A stretch of DNA of 64,000 nt from an uncultured Pelagibacteraceae bacterium. Its GTDB lineage: Bacteria; Pseudomonadota; Alphaproteobacteria; Pelagibacterales; Pelagibacteraceae. Where the stretch lies: contig CACKMS010000003.1 of NCBI GenBank assembly GCA_902601315.1, forward strand, positions 78,464 to 142,463. The letters are read 5' to 3'. Shown here one piece after another: positions 48,316-56,686 of the stretch. Under the pieces are notes generated by a model, which did no database searches, had not been told where the DNA came from, and saw only the letters and a list, made by a program, of their open reading frames with translations. The position numbers and the translations under genes were made by a program. Position 1 is the first letter of the stretch. Each line of letters begins with the position of its first letter.

Positions 48316-49221
48316 ATGTATAAATCTAGCAATAATGTAAAAGCTTACTTATTTTTAACTTTAGCGGCACTATTTTGGTCTGGAAATTTTATTGTGGGTA
48401 AAGTTGCAAGTTTTTATAATATTCCACCTTTCTCCTTAAATTTTTACAGATGGTTATTTGCTTTTTTAATTTTGTTACCCTTTACCTATCAAGAGGTAAT
48501 AAATAATAAAGACTATATTTTTCGAAATATAGGACTATTTATTATTCTTGGTATTACAAGTATTACGATATTTAATTCAATTGTTTATTACTCTTTATAT
48601 TATACGCAAGTAATCAGCGGTATTCTGATGATATCAACTATTCCAGTTTGGATATTGTTTTTTGCTTCTATTTTAAAAATTGAGAAAACAAATATCTTTC
48701 AAATATTAGGCGTAATTTTATCTTTAACAGGTGTTTTGTTTATAATTACAAAAGCAGATATTAAACTGATTAAGGAACTAGAATTTAATAAAGGGGATCT
48801 TTCAATGGTAATTGGAATGCTGTCTTGGGCTATTTATTCTGCATTACTTAGAAAGAAAATTCATCCTATTTCTCAATTAGCTACACTTGAAATAATAATT
48901 ATATGTGGTTTTATATTTCTTGCTCCTATTTACTTTATTGAGATGAGCCTTGGTAATAAAATTGTTTTAGAACTTCCATTTATTTTAACTTTGAGTTACG
49001 TAGTTTTATTTCCTGGAATATTCGCTTTTCTTTTTTGGATTAAGGGAATTGATATTATTGGAGCAAATAGGTCAGGTGTTTTTTTGCATTTAATGACAAT
49101 TTTCGGAGCTTTGATGGCAATTGTAATACTTGGCGAAAAATTTATGTTTTATCATTTTCTTGGCGCAATATTCATAATTGCAGGTATAACCCTTTCAAAT
49201 AAACTTAAAAAAAATGCTTAA
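48316..49221 (+). CDS. EamA-family (DMT) transporter
   Basis: 301 residues, ten membrane helices in two EamA repeats (about 10-145 and 160-297). Characteristic parts are LAALFWSGNFIVGKVA in helix 1, GVILSLTGVLFIITKAD closing the first repeat, IGMLSWAIYSALLRKK opening the second, and GAIFIIAGITLSNKLK at the end. Members move amino acids, nucleosides or other metabolites, often outward; the substrate is not deducible. It overlaps the next gene by 8 bases. Confidence 0.88.
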   Translation: MYKSSNNVKAYLFLTLAALFWSGNFIVGKVASFYNIPPFSLNFYRWLFAFLILLPFTYQEVINNKDYIFRNIGLFIILGITSITIFNSIVYYSLYYTQVISGILMISTIPVWILFFASILKIEKTNIFQILGVILSLTGVLFIITKADIKLIKELEFNKGDLSMVIGMLSWAIYSALLRKKIHPISQLATLEIIIICGFIFLAPIYFIEMSLGNKIVLELPFILTLSYVVLFPGIFAFLFWIKGIDIIGANRSGVFLHLMTIFGALMAIVILGEKFMFYHFLGAIFIIAGITLSNKLKKNA

Positions 49222-50164
49222 AGTTGCAATTTTAGACGATTATCAAAATGTTGCTCAAGAATTTGTTGATCTTAAAAAATTATCAGAAAAATTTGAAATA
49301 GAAGTTTTTAATGAACCTTTTGAAAGTGAAGAAGATGCAATAGAAAAATTGAAAGATTTTGAGGCTTTATTGATAATGCGGGAGCGAACTAAGATTACTG
49401 CTAATTTAATTAATAACTTAAAAAAATTAAAATATGTTGCAACAAGCGGAATGAGAAACAAGTCAATTGATCTTGAAGCTTGTAAAAAGAAAAAAATAAT
49501 TGTCACCGGCACCGACTCAAATTTAAATCCAACTCCAGAGTTAACTTGGGCTTTAATTTTAGGATTAGCAAGAAATTTAAAAACCGAAATTGACAATATG
49601 TTCCAAGGATATTGGCAGACAACAATTGGTGTAGAACTAAAAGGTAAAATATTAGGTTTAATTGGACTTGGCAGAGTAGGTTCACAAGTTGCAAAAATTG
49701 GAAAAGCATTTGGTATGGAGGTTATGGCTTGGAGTGAAAATTTAAGTTTAGATAAATGTAAAGAGTTAGGTGTCTTACCGTGTAGTAAAGAAGATTTAAT
49801 TCAAAATTCAGATTTTATATCTGTTCATGTTCAAGGTGGAGAAAGATACAAAGATTGCATCAAGTTAGCAGAATTCGATAAAATGAAAAAAACTGCCTTT
49901 TTAATTAATACATCAAGAGGACCTATCGTTAATGAAGATGACCTAATCATTGCTCTTTCTACAAATCAAATTGCAGGTGCAGGAATTGATGTGTATGACA
50001 AAGAGCCTTTGCCTTCTAGCCACAAATTAAGATTTTTACCAAATGCTTTATTAGTCCCACACATTGGTTATGTTACAGCTGAGAATTATTCAATATATTA
50101 TAATCAAATGATAGAAAATATTGAGGGATGTTTATCTGGAAAACCAATTAGAGTTATCGAATAA
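49214..50164 (+). CDS. D-isomer-specific 2-hydroxyacid dehydrogenase
   Basis: 316 residues. NAD-binding motif LGLIGLGRVGSQVAKIGKAF near residue 145, LINTSRGPIVNEDDL near 232, and the C-terminal catalytic region VPHIGYVTAEN (His about 280) with the Arg in VQGGERYKD (about 213). NAD(P)-dependent interconversion of a 2-hydroxyacid and a 2-oxoacid. It resembles phosphoglycerate or hydroxypyruvate-type enzymes but lacks the SerA regulatory ACT domain. In an operon with a DMT transporter, an HDAC-like deacetylase and MsrB. Confidence 0.88.
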   Translation: MLKVAILDDYQNVAQEFVDLKKLSEKFEIEVFNEPFESEEDAIEKLKDFEALLIMRERTKITANLINNLKKLKYVATSGMRNKSIDLEACKKKKIIVTGTDSNLNPTPELTWALILGLARNLKTEIDNMFQGYWQTTIGVELKGKILGLIGLGRVGSQVAKIGKAFGMEVMAWSENLSLDKCKELGVLPCSKEDLIQNSDFISVHVQGGERYKDCIKLAEFDKMKKTAFLINTSRGPIVNEDDLIIALSTNQIAGAGIDVYDKEPLPSSHKLRFLPNALLVPHIGYVTAENYSIYYNQMIENIEGCLSGKPIRVIE

Positions 50165-50166
50165 TT

Positions 50167-51060
50167 ATGGAACTTCCTGTTGTCAATCATAAAGATTATG
50201 TTGCTAAAATCGATGATGACCACAAATTCCCAATAAAAAAATTTGGTGAACTTGCTAAACATTTGATTGAAAAAAAAGTTGTCTCTAAATTTTATGAGCC
50301 AACTCCTTGTTCAATTGAAACTTTAAAAGAGGCACATTCAGAAAGATATATTTTAGATGTACAAAATAAAGAATTGAGTGAAAAAGATATAAAAAAAATT
50401 GGCTTTCCATTAAATGACAGTGTTGTAAGAAGATCTTTTGTTGCAACTGGTGGTACAGTTTTAGCAACCAAATTAGCAATAAATTACGGAATAGCATGCA
50501 ATACTGCTGGAGGATCCCATCATGCAAATTTTGATGGTGGTGCAGGTTATTGTGTGTTTAATGATGTGGCTGTTGCAGCACAATATTTATTAAATAGAGG
50601 CCTTGCTAACAAAATTTTAATTGTTGATCTCGATGTTCATCAGGGAAATGGTAATTCAGACATTTTTAAAGATAACAAAAATGTTTTTACCTTTAGTATG
50701 CACTCAAAATCAAATTATCCTGCAAAAAAATCAGAAAGCGACTTAGATGTTGAGCTTAAAGATAATACAGAAGATAAAGAGTATTTAGATATATTAAAGT
50801 TTAATTTAGTAAATTTAAATGATGAAAACTTTGACTTTATTTTTTATATAGCTGGCGTAGATGTGCATCATGAGGACCGATTAGGTAAGCTAAAACTAAC
50901 TGATCAAGGTATAAAATTAAGAGACAATATTGTTATAGATAACTTTTTCTCAAAAAGAATACCCATTTGTGGAGTATTAGGTGGTGGGTATAACAAAGAT
51001 TTTAATAAACTAATTGAATTACACTCAAGTTTACACAAAACATGTGCTAAATATATATAA
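50167..51060 (+). CDS. Histone deacetylase-superfamily hydrolase
   Basis: 297 residues of the arginase/deacetylase fold. Catalytic His pair in NTAGGSHHANF near residue 118, zinc ligands in VDLDVHQGNGNSDIF (D155, H157 region) and GVDVHHEDRLG near 233, and GVLGGGYN near 270. Bacterial members act on acetylpolyamines, acetoin-related substrates or acetyl-lysine; which applies here is unknown. It starts 2 bp after the dehydrogenase and is followed 1 bp later by msrB. Confidence 0.88.
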   Translation: MELPVVNHKDYVAKIDDDHKFPIKKFGELAKHLIEKKVVSKFYEPTPCSIETLKEAHSERYILDVQNKELSEKDIKKIGFPLNDSVVRRSFVATGGTVLATKLAINYGIACNTAGGSHHANFDGGAGYCVFNDVAVAAQYLLNRGLANKILIVDLDVHQGNGNSDIFKDNKNVFTFSMHSKSNYPAKKSESDLDVELKDNTEDKEYLDILKFNLVNLNDENFDFIFYIAGVDVHHEDRLGKLKLTDQGIKLRDNIVIDNFFSKRIPICGVLGGGYNKDFNKLIELHSSLHKTCAKYI

Positions 51061-51061
51061 C

Positions 51062-51430
51062 ATGTCAAAAAATAATCCAAATTTATCAGCAGAACAAAAG
51101 TTAATTTTATTTGAAGAAGGCACAGAGAGACCAGGATCGAGTGAATTAAATGATGAAAAAAGAGAGGGAAGTTTTCATTGTGTAAATTGCGGGGTTAAAC
51201 TCTTCGAATCAAATACAAAATATGAAAGTGGATCAGGCTGGCCTTCATTTTACGAATCTTTACCAGATGTATTTGAGACAAAAACAGATAATTACATAGG
51301 TTATGCTAGAACAGAATACCATTGTAAGAATTGTGGTGGTCATCATGGTCACATCTTCGAGGATGGTCCTGAACCAACTGGGAAAAGATACTGTAATAAC
51401 GGTGTATGCTTGGTTTTTAAACCAAAATAA
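51062..51430 (+). CDS. msrB: Methionine-R-sulfoxide reductase
   Basis: 122 residues from ATG 51062 (MSKNNPNLSAEQK); an earlier in-frame ATG lies inside the upstream gene. MsrB reduces methionine-R-sulfoxide in proteins. Zinc site from CVNCG and CKNCGGHHGH; SGSGWPSFYES is the substrate loop; catalytic Cys in KRYCNNGVCLVF, where the family usually has RYCxNSxSL, so the SxSL position reads GVCL and adds a nearby Cys. Repair role under light and oxidative stress. Confidence 0.92.
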   Translation: MSKNNPNLSAEQKLILFEEGTERPGSSELNDEKREGSFHCVNCGVKLFESNTKYESGSGWPSFYESLPDVFETKTDNYIGYARTEYHCKNCGGHHGHIFEDGPEPTGKRYCNNGVCLVFKPK

Positions 51431-51503
51431 AGTGTTAAATCTTTATTAGGTTCTTTTAATAATTCTTATATGAATTTTATATTTTTTTTGTTAATTTAAA
51501 ATA

Positions 51504-52358
51504 ATGAAAATCTTAACAGGTATAATTATTTCTAGTTTAATTGCTTTTAACGCTAATGCAGAAAATGTTTCTCAGAAATTGTCAAATTTTCTTGATGAAT
51601 TAATTCCTGGAGAAGGTGTGACTGATGTATCTATTCAAGTCCATGAAGAAGATAATCCAGATATAGAAATATTAACTAATAGAAGTTTAGATAAGAGTGA
51701 TGATACTAATAGATTTATTCAATTGAGTTTACATACTCAAGAGACAAATAATAAAGATAGATTGATAACAAACCTTGGTTATGGATATAGAGAATTAAGT
51801 GATGACAATTCTTTTATGTACGGAGCCAATGCATTTATAGATATTGAGTCTGAAGGACATATGAGAGCTAGTTTAGGATTAGAGGCAAAAGGTAAAATAC
51901 TGGATCTTAATGCAAATTTTTATGAAGCTTTATCAGGTAAAGAAAATATAGATGGTGTGAATGAGGAGGTACTATCTGGTTATCAATTTAATTTAACAAC
52001 TCAAATGCCATATATGCCATGGTCGACCTTAAATATTCAAAATTATTATTTTGAAAATATTAAAGCTTCTAATGATACTGAGGGTAACAAAATATCTTTA
52101 GAAATGAATTTAACCCCAACTTTACAATTTGATATTTCTCAAGATTTCTCAGATACAACAGGTGTTGATGATGAGACAGATTTTAAATTATTATTAAGGT
52201 ACCCACCGTCTGAAAATAAACCAAACTTACAAGATGGATTTATTTCAAATGTTGCTTTTGAAAAGGCGAATATGAAAGATAAATTGGTCCAAAAAGTGAG
52301 AAGAGACAATAATTTAACAGTTGAAATTCAAGGTGCAGTAATTCTAACAAAAAAATAA
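51504..52358 (+). CDS. Inverse-autotransporter (intimin/invasin-type) beta-barrel, no passenger
   Basis: 284 residues with a signal peptide (GIIISSLIAFNANA). From about residue 65 it matches the IAT beta domain: SLHTQETNNKDRLITNLGYG, YRELSDDNSFMYGANAFIDI, RASLGLEAKGKILDLNANFY, QMPYMPWSTLNIQNYYFEN, SLEMNLTPTLQFDISQDFS. It ends just after the linker that joins barrel to passenger in intimins (LVQKVRRDNNLTVEIQG), so no Ig-like or lectin domains are present; a LysM domain is also absent. A secreted protein gene starts 4 bp later and may be a detached partner. Confidence 0.85.
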   Translation: MKILTGIIISSLIAFNANAENVSQKLSNFLDELIPGEGVTDVSIQVHEEDNPDIEILTNRSLDKSDDTNRFIQLSLHTQETNNKDRLITNLGYGYRELSDDNSFMYGANAFIDIESEGHMRASLGLEAKGKILDLNANFYEALSGKENIDGVNEEVLSGYQFNLTTQMPYMPWSTLNIQNYYFENIKASNDTEGNKISLEMNLTPTLQFDISQDFSDTTGVDDETDFKLLLRYPPSENKPNLQDGFISNVAFEKANMKDKLVQKVRRDNNLTVEIQGAVILTKK

Positions 52359-52362
52359 TTTT

Positions 52363-53055
52363 ATGATAAAAATTTTAAATACTTTCATTGCCTTTATATT
52401 TTTGTTTAGTGCATTTAATGCTTTTGCTGGGACTGGTCCTGCAACAGAGTATAAAGTTACTATGACAAAATTAGAATTATGTGAAACAGGAAGTACTACT
52501 GCGAATTGTCTAAATCCTTTAACAATATCTCCATCAACCACATCTGGAGAAGTTGATATTGCTGCTGTTGATGCAGGAGCTGCAGCTGGATCTTATGGCA
52601 ATATAGCAAAAGCTAAAATAGGAACTTTATATACTTATCTACAAATTACTATGAGCAGACAATTTATAATTACTGGGACTGCTGGAGATAGTTGTGCAAC
52701 AAAAGCTGGTGAGTCAGGAACTAAAACTACAGACGCTGCAGGGCAAACAGGAGGAACTCCTGGATCTTCTACACTTTATGTACCTGATGGTAGCAGTTAT
52801 AGCGATCACATGAATGGATCAGTTGATTCTTTGGGTGCATCTGTATCAAACGATGGTGTAATAGGAACAAGTGATGAATATTTTCAATATAGAAAAATTA
52901 TATCAGGAGGTGGTTTAAAAGTTAAAGCAGGTGATTTTCCAACAGTAAAAGTCGCATTTGATGTTTCAAATGCAGTTGGTAACAGTGGAGGCACTTGTAC
53001 TAATGACGTTATGTATGCTGAAGAACCAGGAATGACAATAACTTTTGTTGATTAA
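52363..53055 (+). CDS. Unrecognised secreted protein, partner of the barrel gene
   Basis: 230 residues with a signal peptide (IAFIFLFSAFNAFAGTG, cleavage near residue 22). The mature protein is Gly/Ser/Thr/Ala-rich and beta-prone, with five Cys (KLELCETG, TANCLNPL, GDSCATK, GGTCTND among them) and no recognised domain. It is coded 4 bp after the inverse-autotransporter barrel, so it is probably cotranscribed and exported; it may be a surface or periplasmic protein working with the barrel. Convergent with glutaredoxin. Confidence 0.65.
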   Translation: MIKILNTFIAFIFLFSAFNAFAGTGPATEYKVTMTKLELCETGSTTANCLNPLTISPSTTSGEVDIAAVDAGAAAGSYGNIAKAKIGTLYTYLQITMSRQFIITGTAGDSCATKAGESGTKTTDAAGQTGGTPGSSTLYVPDGSSYSDHMNGSVDSLGASVSNDGVIGTSDEYFQYRKIISGGGLKVKAGDFPTVKVAFDVSNAVGNSGGTCTNDVMYAEEPGMTITFVD

Positions 53056-53058
53056 ATA

Positions 53059-53316
53059 TTACTCTAAAGAACTTAGAAGCTGTCCAGATTTTTCCAATTC
53101 TCTTAATTCTTGATATCCGCCTACATGATGATCCTCAAAAAAAATTTGAGGAATTGTTCTTTTACCTCCAGCTTTCTTAATCATTTCGTCCATTAAATTT
53201 GGATCTGTTGATATATCTATCTCTTTATATTTTAAATTATTTCTACCCAGTAATCTTTTAGCAGCATCACAAAAAGTACAAAGAGGTCCGGAGTAAACAG
53301 TGATATTTTTCATCAT
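53059..53316 (-). CDS. grxC: Glutaredoxin (GrxC type)
   Basis: 85 residues, a standard dithiol glutaredoxin. The redox motif is CTFC within YSGPLCTFCDAAKRLLG, the cis-Pro is in RTIPQIFF, and GGYQELRELEKSG gives the C-terminal GG-D/E glutathione-binding region. It reduces disulfides and ribonucleotide reductase-type partners with glutathione. Start at either of two adjacent ATGs. It lies 28 bp downstream of the DUF2805 gene on the same strand. Confidence 0.93.
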   Translation of the reverse strand: MMKNITVYSGPLCTFCDAAKRLLGRNNLKYKEIDISTDPNLMDEMIKKAGGKRTIPQIFFEDHHVGGYQELRELEKSGQLLSSLE

Positions 53317-53344
53317 CTTTTTATAATTCTATTATTTGAAATTA

Positions 53345-53641
53345 CTAGTCTAAATATTCCTCTTTTTTTATTTTCGATCTTATAAGCTTTCTTGAATATT
53401 CAAATTTTTTTCTATGTTTTATACTTTGAGAGTTCACTCTTTTTCTCCACAACCTAAATGATGAGGGTTTTAAAGATCTTCTCATTATTTTAATAACTTC
53501 AGTTTCGGTTTTCCCAGTTTTTTTTTCTATGTCCTCAAATGTAATTCGGTCTGCCCAGGCAGCCCATATCACCCAGTCAGAACTGCCCATTTTGGGCTCT
53601 GGGTTTTTAACTCGAGTAAGTGGCCTGTGACTTTTTTTCAT
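53345..53641 (-). CDS. DUF2805 / TIGR03643-like protein
   Basis: 98 residues, strongly basic. SDWVIWAAWADRITFEDIEKK, then TETEVIKIMRRSLKPSSFRLW and RKRVNSQSIKHRKKF are the pattern of the small family annotated DUF2805/TIGR03643. It has an HTH-like helical region, and the many Arg/Lys suggest nucleic-acid binding, but the function is uncharacterised. It is upstream of grxC and divergent from the LysE-type exporter. Confidence 0.8.
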   Translation of the reverse strand: MKKSHRPLTRVKNPEPKMGSSDWVIWAAWADRITFEDIEKKTGKTETEVIKIMRRSLKPSSFRLWRKRVNSQSIKHRKKFEYSRKLIRSKIKKEEYLD

Positions 53642-53681
53642 AAAATTTCAACGAATTACAAAAAAAATAATAATGCAAATC

Positions 53682-53755
53682 GGCTAGGCTATGATATTAT
53701 CATTAATAGATAGTCCTATCTAGCCATCTTTAGCTCCCGGTTTTTTAGGACTATC
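53682..53755 (+). promoter_or_regulatory. Pseudoknot-like leader upstream of the LysE-family exporter
   Basis: Two interlocking complementary pairs are present: GGCTAG (53682-53687) with CTAGCC (53720-53725), and GATAGTCCTA (53709-53718) with TAGGACTATC (53746-53755), a perfect 10-bp match. Together they give an H-type pseudoknot topology. The 3' strand contains the AGGA Shine-Dalgarno (53747-53750), 9 bases before the ATG at 53760, so pairing would hide the ribosome-binding site. This is the layout of small translational riboswitches such as SAM-II, but I cannot assign a ligand. It could instead be a DNA operator. Confidence 0.5.
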
Positions 53756-53759
53756 CTTT

Positions 53760-54365
53760 ATGCTTCCTCCAGATTTCATTTTTTTTCTTCAAATTATTAT
53801 CTTCTTATTCATTACACCGGGAACACCACGAATAGTTATTATTTCTTACTCTATGAATTATGGAATTAAAAAATGTATTTGGTCAGCTACTGGTGATGTA
53901 ATAGCGAATTTTGTTCAAGCAACTTTAGTCATATTTGTAATTGGATCTTTTTTTTTAGATAATCCCGAAGTATTAAATATCTTTAAGTTGGCAGGTATAA
54001 TTTATTTGCTCTATTTGGCATATGATATTTATAAATCTAGACCTAAAGATATATCTAAAAGTGATAACTTTTCCAAAAGTAACTTATCTTTTTTTAAAGA
54101 TGGTTTTTTAGTTGCAGGTACAAGTCCTAAAGCTTGGATGTTTTTTCCATTTATCTTTCCACAATTTATAGATTTTAATTCTAACTATATAATCCAATTT
54201 ACATTTTTAATTTCAACATATATGATTTTAGATTTTTTATCTCTAATGGGTTACGCTTTACTGGCAAATAAATTAATTGTTTGGATAAAAGCAAACCCAA
54301 AAACTATTAACACAATTTCAGCGTGTGTTTTAATTATCATAGCATTTATAATTGCTGTTACTTAA
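53760..54365 (+). CDS. LysE/RhtB-family exporter
   Basis: 201 residues, six membrane helices. The N-terminus FLFITPGTPRIVIISYSMNYG matches the LysE family's first helix (usually PGPxxxxxxxxxxxxG), and FKDGFLVAGTSPKAWMFFPFIFPQF is the conserved second motif (KxxLxxxxNPKxxLFFxxxxPQF). Family members export amino acids such as lysine, threonine or homoserine. Its ribosome-binding site lies within the structured leader at 53682-53755. Substrate unknown. Confidence 0.85.
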   Translation: MLPPDFIFFLQIIIFLFITPGTPRIVIISYSMNYGIKKCIWSATGDVIANFVQATLVIFVIGSFFLDNPEVLNIFKLAGIIYLLYLAYDIYKSRPKDISKSDNFSKSNLSFFKDGFLVAGTSPKAWMFFPFIFPQFIDFNSNYIIQFTFLISTYMILDFLSLMGYALLANKLIVWIKANPKTINTISACVLIIIAFIIAVT

Positions 54366-54476
54366 AAATATTAACCCAAAATAGCGATTATATGTCTTTG
54401 TGATACTTCAATAACTTGAAATTCAACTATTTTTATTATTTATTTATATTTTATTAACTTAAATAGAGGGGAATAA

Positions 54477-55715
54477 ATGAGAGTAAAAAACATTTTAATT
54501 ACATTTGTTTCTGCAATAGTTATTTTATTTTCAACATCATTTGCATCTTTTGCTAAAGTTGTTGGTGATAAAATTATTTTAGGTGCTGCAATTTCTCTTA
54601 CCGGCAAATATTCATCTAATGGTGTTCATACACAAAATGGCTATAACATGGCTGTTGATAGAATTAACAGTATGGGTGGTGTTAAAGTTGGTGGAAAAAC
54701 TTATAAATTTGACATTATATACTATGATGATGAGTCAAATCCAAAAAGAGCAGCTCAACTTGCAGAAAGATTAATTTCACAAGATGGTGTAGAATTTATG
54801 CTTGGACCATACAGTTCAGGTCTTACAAAAGCTATTGCACCTGTGACTGAAAAATATGGAGTACCAATGGTAGAAGCGAATGGCGCATCTAGATCTTTGT
54901 TTACTAAAGGATACAAATATCTTTTTGCGGTATTAGCTCCAGCTAACTTATATCTTGATGTAGCAATTAGAACAGCAGTCGAGTTGAATGGTGGAAAAGG
55001 TGTGAGAATTGCACAAGCATTTGAACAAGATGCTTTTTCACAAGACGTTAGATTAGGTATTTTAGATGCAGCAAAAGAGACTGGATCTGAGATCATAATC
55101 GATGATAAACTACCAAAAGAGCTCAACGATATGGCTGCTACATTGGTTAAAGTAAAACAAATGAAGCCAGATGTTCTAGTTGTTTCAGGACATACAAAAG
55201 GAGCTTTAACGGCAATCAGACAAATTGCTGAAATGAAAGTAGATGTTCCAATGTTAGCAATGACACACTGCGATGCTGCGAAATTATCAAAACAACATGG
55301 TAAAAATTCACAGTATGCTCTTTGTGCATCTCAATGGCATAAAACACTAACTTATAAAGATGACTTCTTTAAAGATGGTATGACTTATGCGGCAGATTTT
55401 GAAAAAGAATTTGGCTACGATCCGCCATATCAAGCAGCTGAATCGTCAGCAGCATTGTTAGTTTTTAAAGACGCTTTTGAAAGAGCGAATACTTTCGATC
55501 AAAAGAAAGTTAGAGACGCTCTTGCAGCAACTAACATGCAAACTTTCTATGGAAATATAAAATTCGCATCGGGTGGTCAAAATGTTGACAAACCGATGGT
55601 TCTTTTCCAAGTAATGTGTGATGGTGCAGGAAATTGTGAAAATAAAGTTGTAGCTCCACTAAAGTGGGCTTCTGCTGAATTAATTCACCCAATTCCTAAG
55701 TGGTCTAAAAGATAA
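54477..55715 (+). CDS. Liv-type ABC transporter substrate-binding protein
   Basis: 412 residues with a signal peptide (about 1-27, ending SFASFAK). Peripla_BP_6 / LivJ-type ligand-binding protein: ILGAAISLTGKYSSNGVHTQ, YDDESNPKRAAQLAERLI, FMLGPYSSGLTKAIAPVTEK, PMVEANGASRSLF and YQAAESSAALLVFKDAFE. Periplasmic receptor for the permease and ATPases coded downstream. Ligand may be a branched-chain or other amino acid, amide or short organic acid. Strong ribosome-binding site (AGAGGGG). A terminator separates it from the permease genes, which should favour much higher production of this protein. The 111-bp upstream gap is AT-rich; only a TTGAAATTCAA palindrome near 54417 stands out. Confidence 0.92.
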   Translation: MRVKNILITFVSAIVILFSTSFASFAKVVGDKIILGAAISLTGKYSSNGVHTQNGYNMAVDRINSMGGVKVGGKTYKFDIIYYDDESNPKRAAQLAERLISQDGVEFMLGPYSSGLTKAIAPVTEKYGVPMVEANGASRSLFTKGYKYLFAVLAPANLYLDVAIRTAVELNGGKGVRIAQAFEQDAFSQDVRLGILDAAKETGSEIIIDDKLPKELNDMAATLVKVKQMKPDVLVVSGHTKGALTAIRQIAEMKVDVPMLAMTHCDAAKLSKQHGKNSQYALCASQWHKTLTYKDDFFKDGMTYAADFEKEFGYDPPYQAAESSAALLVFKDAFERANTFDQKKVRDALAATNMQTFYGNIKFASGGQNVDKPMVLFQVMCDGAGNCENKVVAPLKWASAELIHPIPKWSKR

Positions 55716-55727
55716 TAACTAATCTAT

Positions 55728-55762
55728 AAATACCCCCTATACTGTAGGGGGTATTTTTTTTT
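55728..55762 (+). terminator. Intrinsic terminator/attenuator after the binding-protein gene
   Basis: AAATACCCCCTA (55728-55739) pairs perfectly with TAGGGGGTATTT (55745-55756) around a 5-base loop, and a run of nine T (55754-55762) follows. This is the strongest terminator in the window. Since the permease and ATPase genes follow on the same strand, it probably acts as a partial terminator. Confidence 0.92.
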
Positions 55763-55773
55763 AAGAGAGCATT

Positions 55774-56667
55774 ATGGATTTCATGGTTTTTCAATATCCA
55801 ATGATAAGTGTTCAAGCTTGCTTGGATGGAATCCTTCTAGGAATTTTATTTGCACTAATTGCTTATGGCATGGCTTTGCAATGGGGCGTCATGAATATCA
55901 TAAATATTGCACAAGGAGATTTAGTTATTCTTGGAGGATACATTGCATATTTTATGTATCTCTATGGGATCCACCCAGCTTGGGGTGTAATTGTTGCACC
56001 AATCATAATGTATTTTGTTGGTGTTTGTCTCTATAAATTAGTAATCAATAAAGTTGTTGATAGAGATTTATTTATCTCAATTCTTGCAACATTTGGCATA
56101 AGTATTCTTTTTATGCAGTTAATGAATTTCGCTTTTGGAGCAGATGTTGTTTTAGCTAATTCAGGTTATGGAACAACATTCTTATTTGACAGCGCAGTGG
56201 TTTTGCCAAATTCAAAAATATTTTCTGCATTTATTAGTATTTTATTTGCAATTTGCTTAGTAATTTACATGAAAAAATCTAAGCTTGGTCGTGCAATAAG
56301 AGCAACTGCACAGAATGCAAGAGCAGCAAAAATTCTAGGAGTAGATACAGAGAAAGTTTATGCAGCAACATTTGGTATCAATGCAGCTCTTTGTGGTGTA
56401 GCTGGAGCATTAATATCTATTACATTTACAATTCATCCCTACATGGGATTACCTTATACAATTCGATCATTTATGATCGTTATTGTTGCAGGGTTAGGAA
56501 ACTTACCTGGTGTTGCAATGTCAGGAATGGGTTTAGGTGTATTTGAAGAATTTGCAGATTATATACTTGGTACAGAATTTAGAATTGGGTCAGTATTTTT
56601 ATTGTTAGTTTTAATACTTGTTTATAGAAGATTTAAACTTTCAAGAAAAAGAGAATATTTAAAATGA
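55774..56667 (+). CDS. livH: Liv-type ABC transporter permease (LivH-like)
   Basis: 297 residues, about eight membrane helices, BPD_transp_2 family. Family landmarks are IAYGMALQWGVMNIINIAQG near the N-terminus, ILATFGISILFMQ, KKSKLGRAIRATAQNARAAK (the ATPase-contacting loop) near residue 170, and MSGMGLGVFEEFADYILG. Forms the inner-membrane channel together with the following LivM-like protein. GAGAG precedes the ATG shortly after the terminator. Confidence 0.9.
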   Translation: MDFMVFQYPMISVQACLDGILLGILFALIAYGMALQWGVMNIINIAQGDLVILGGYIAYFMYLYGIHPAWGVIVAPIIMYFVGVCLYKLVINKVVDRDLFISILATFGISILFMQLMNFAFGADVVLANSGYGTTFLFDSAVVLPNSKIFSAFISILFAICLVIYMKKSKLGRAIRATAQNARAAKILGVDTEKVYAATFGINAALCGVAGALISITFTIHPYMGLPYTIRSFMIVIVAGLGNLPGVAMSGMGLGVFEEFADYILGTEFRIGSVFLLLVLILVYRRFKLSRKREYLK

Positions 56668-56686
56668 TAAGAAAAATTTAAATATT

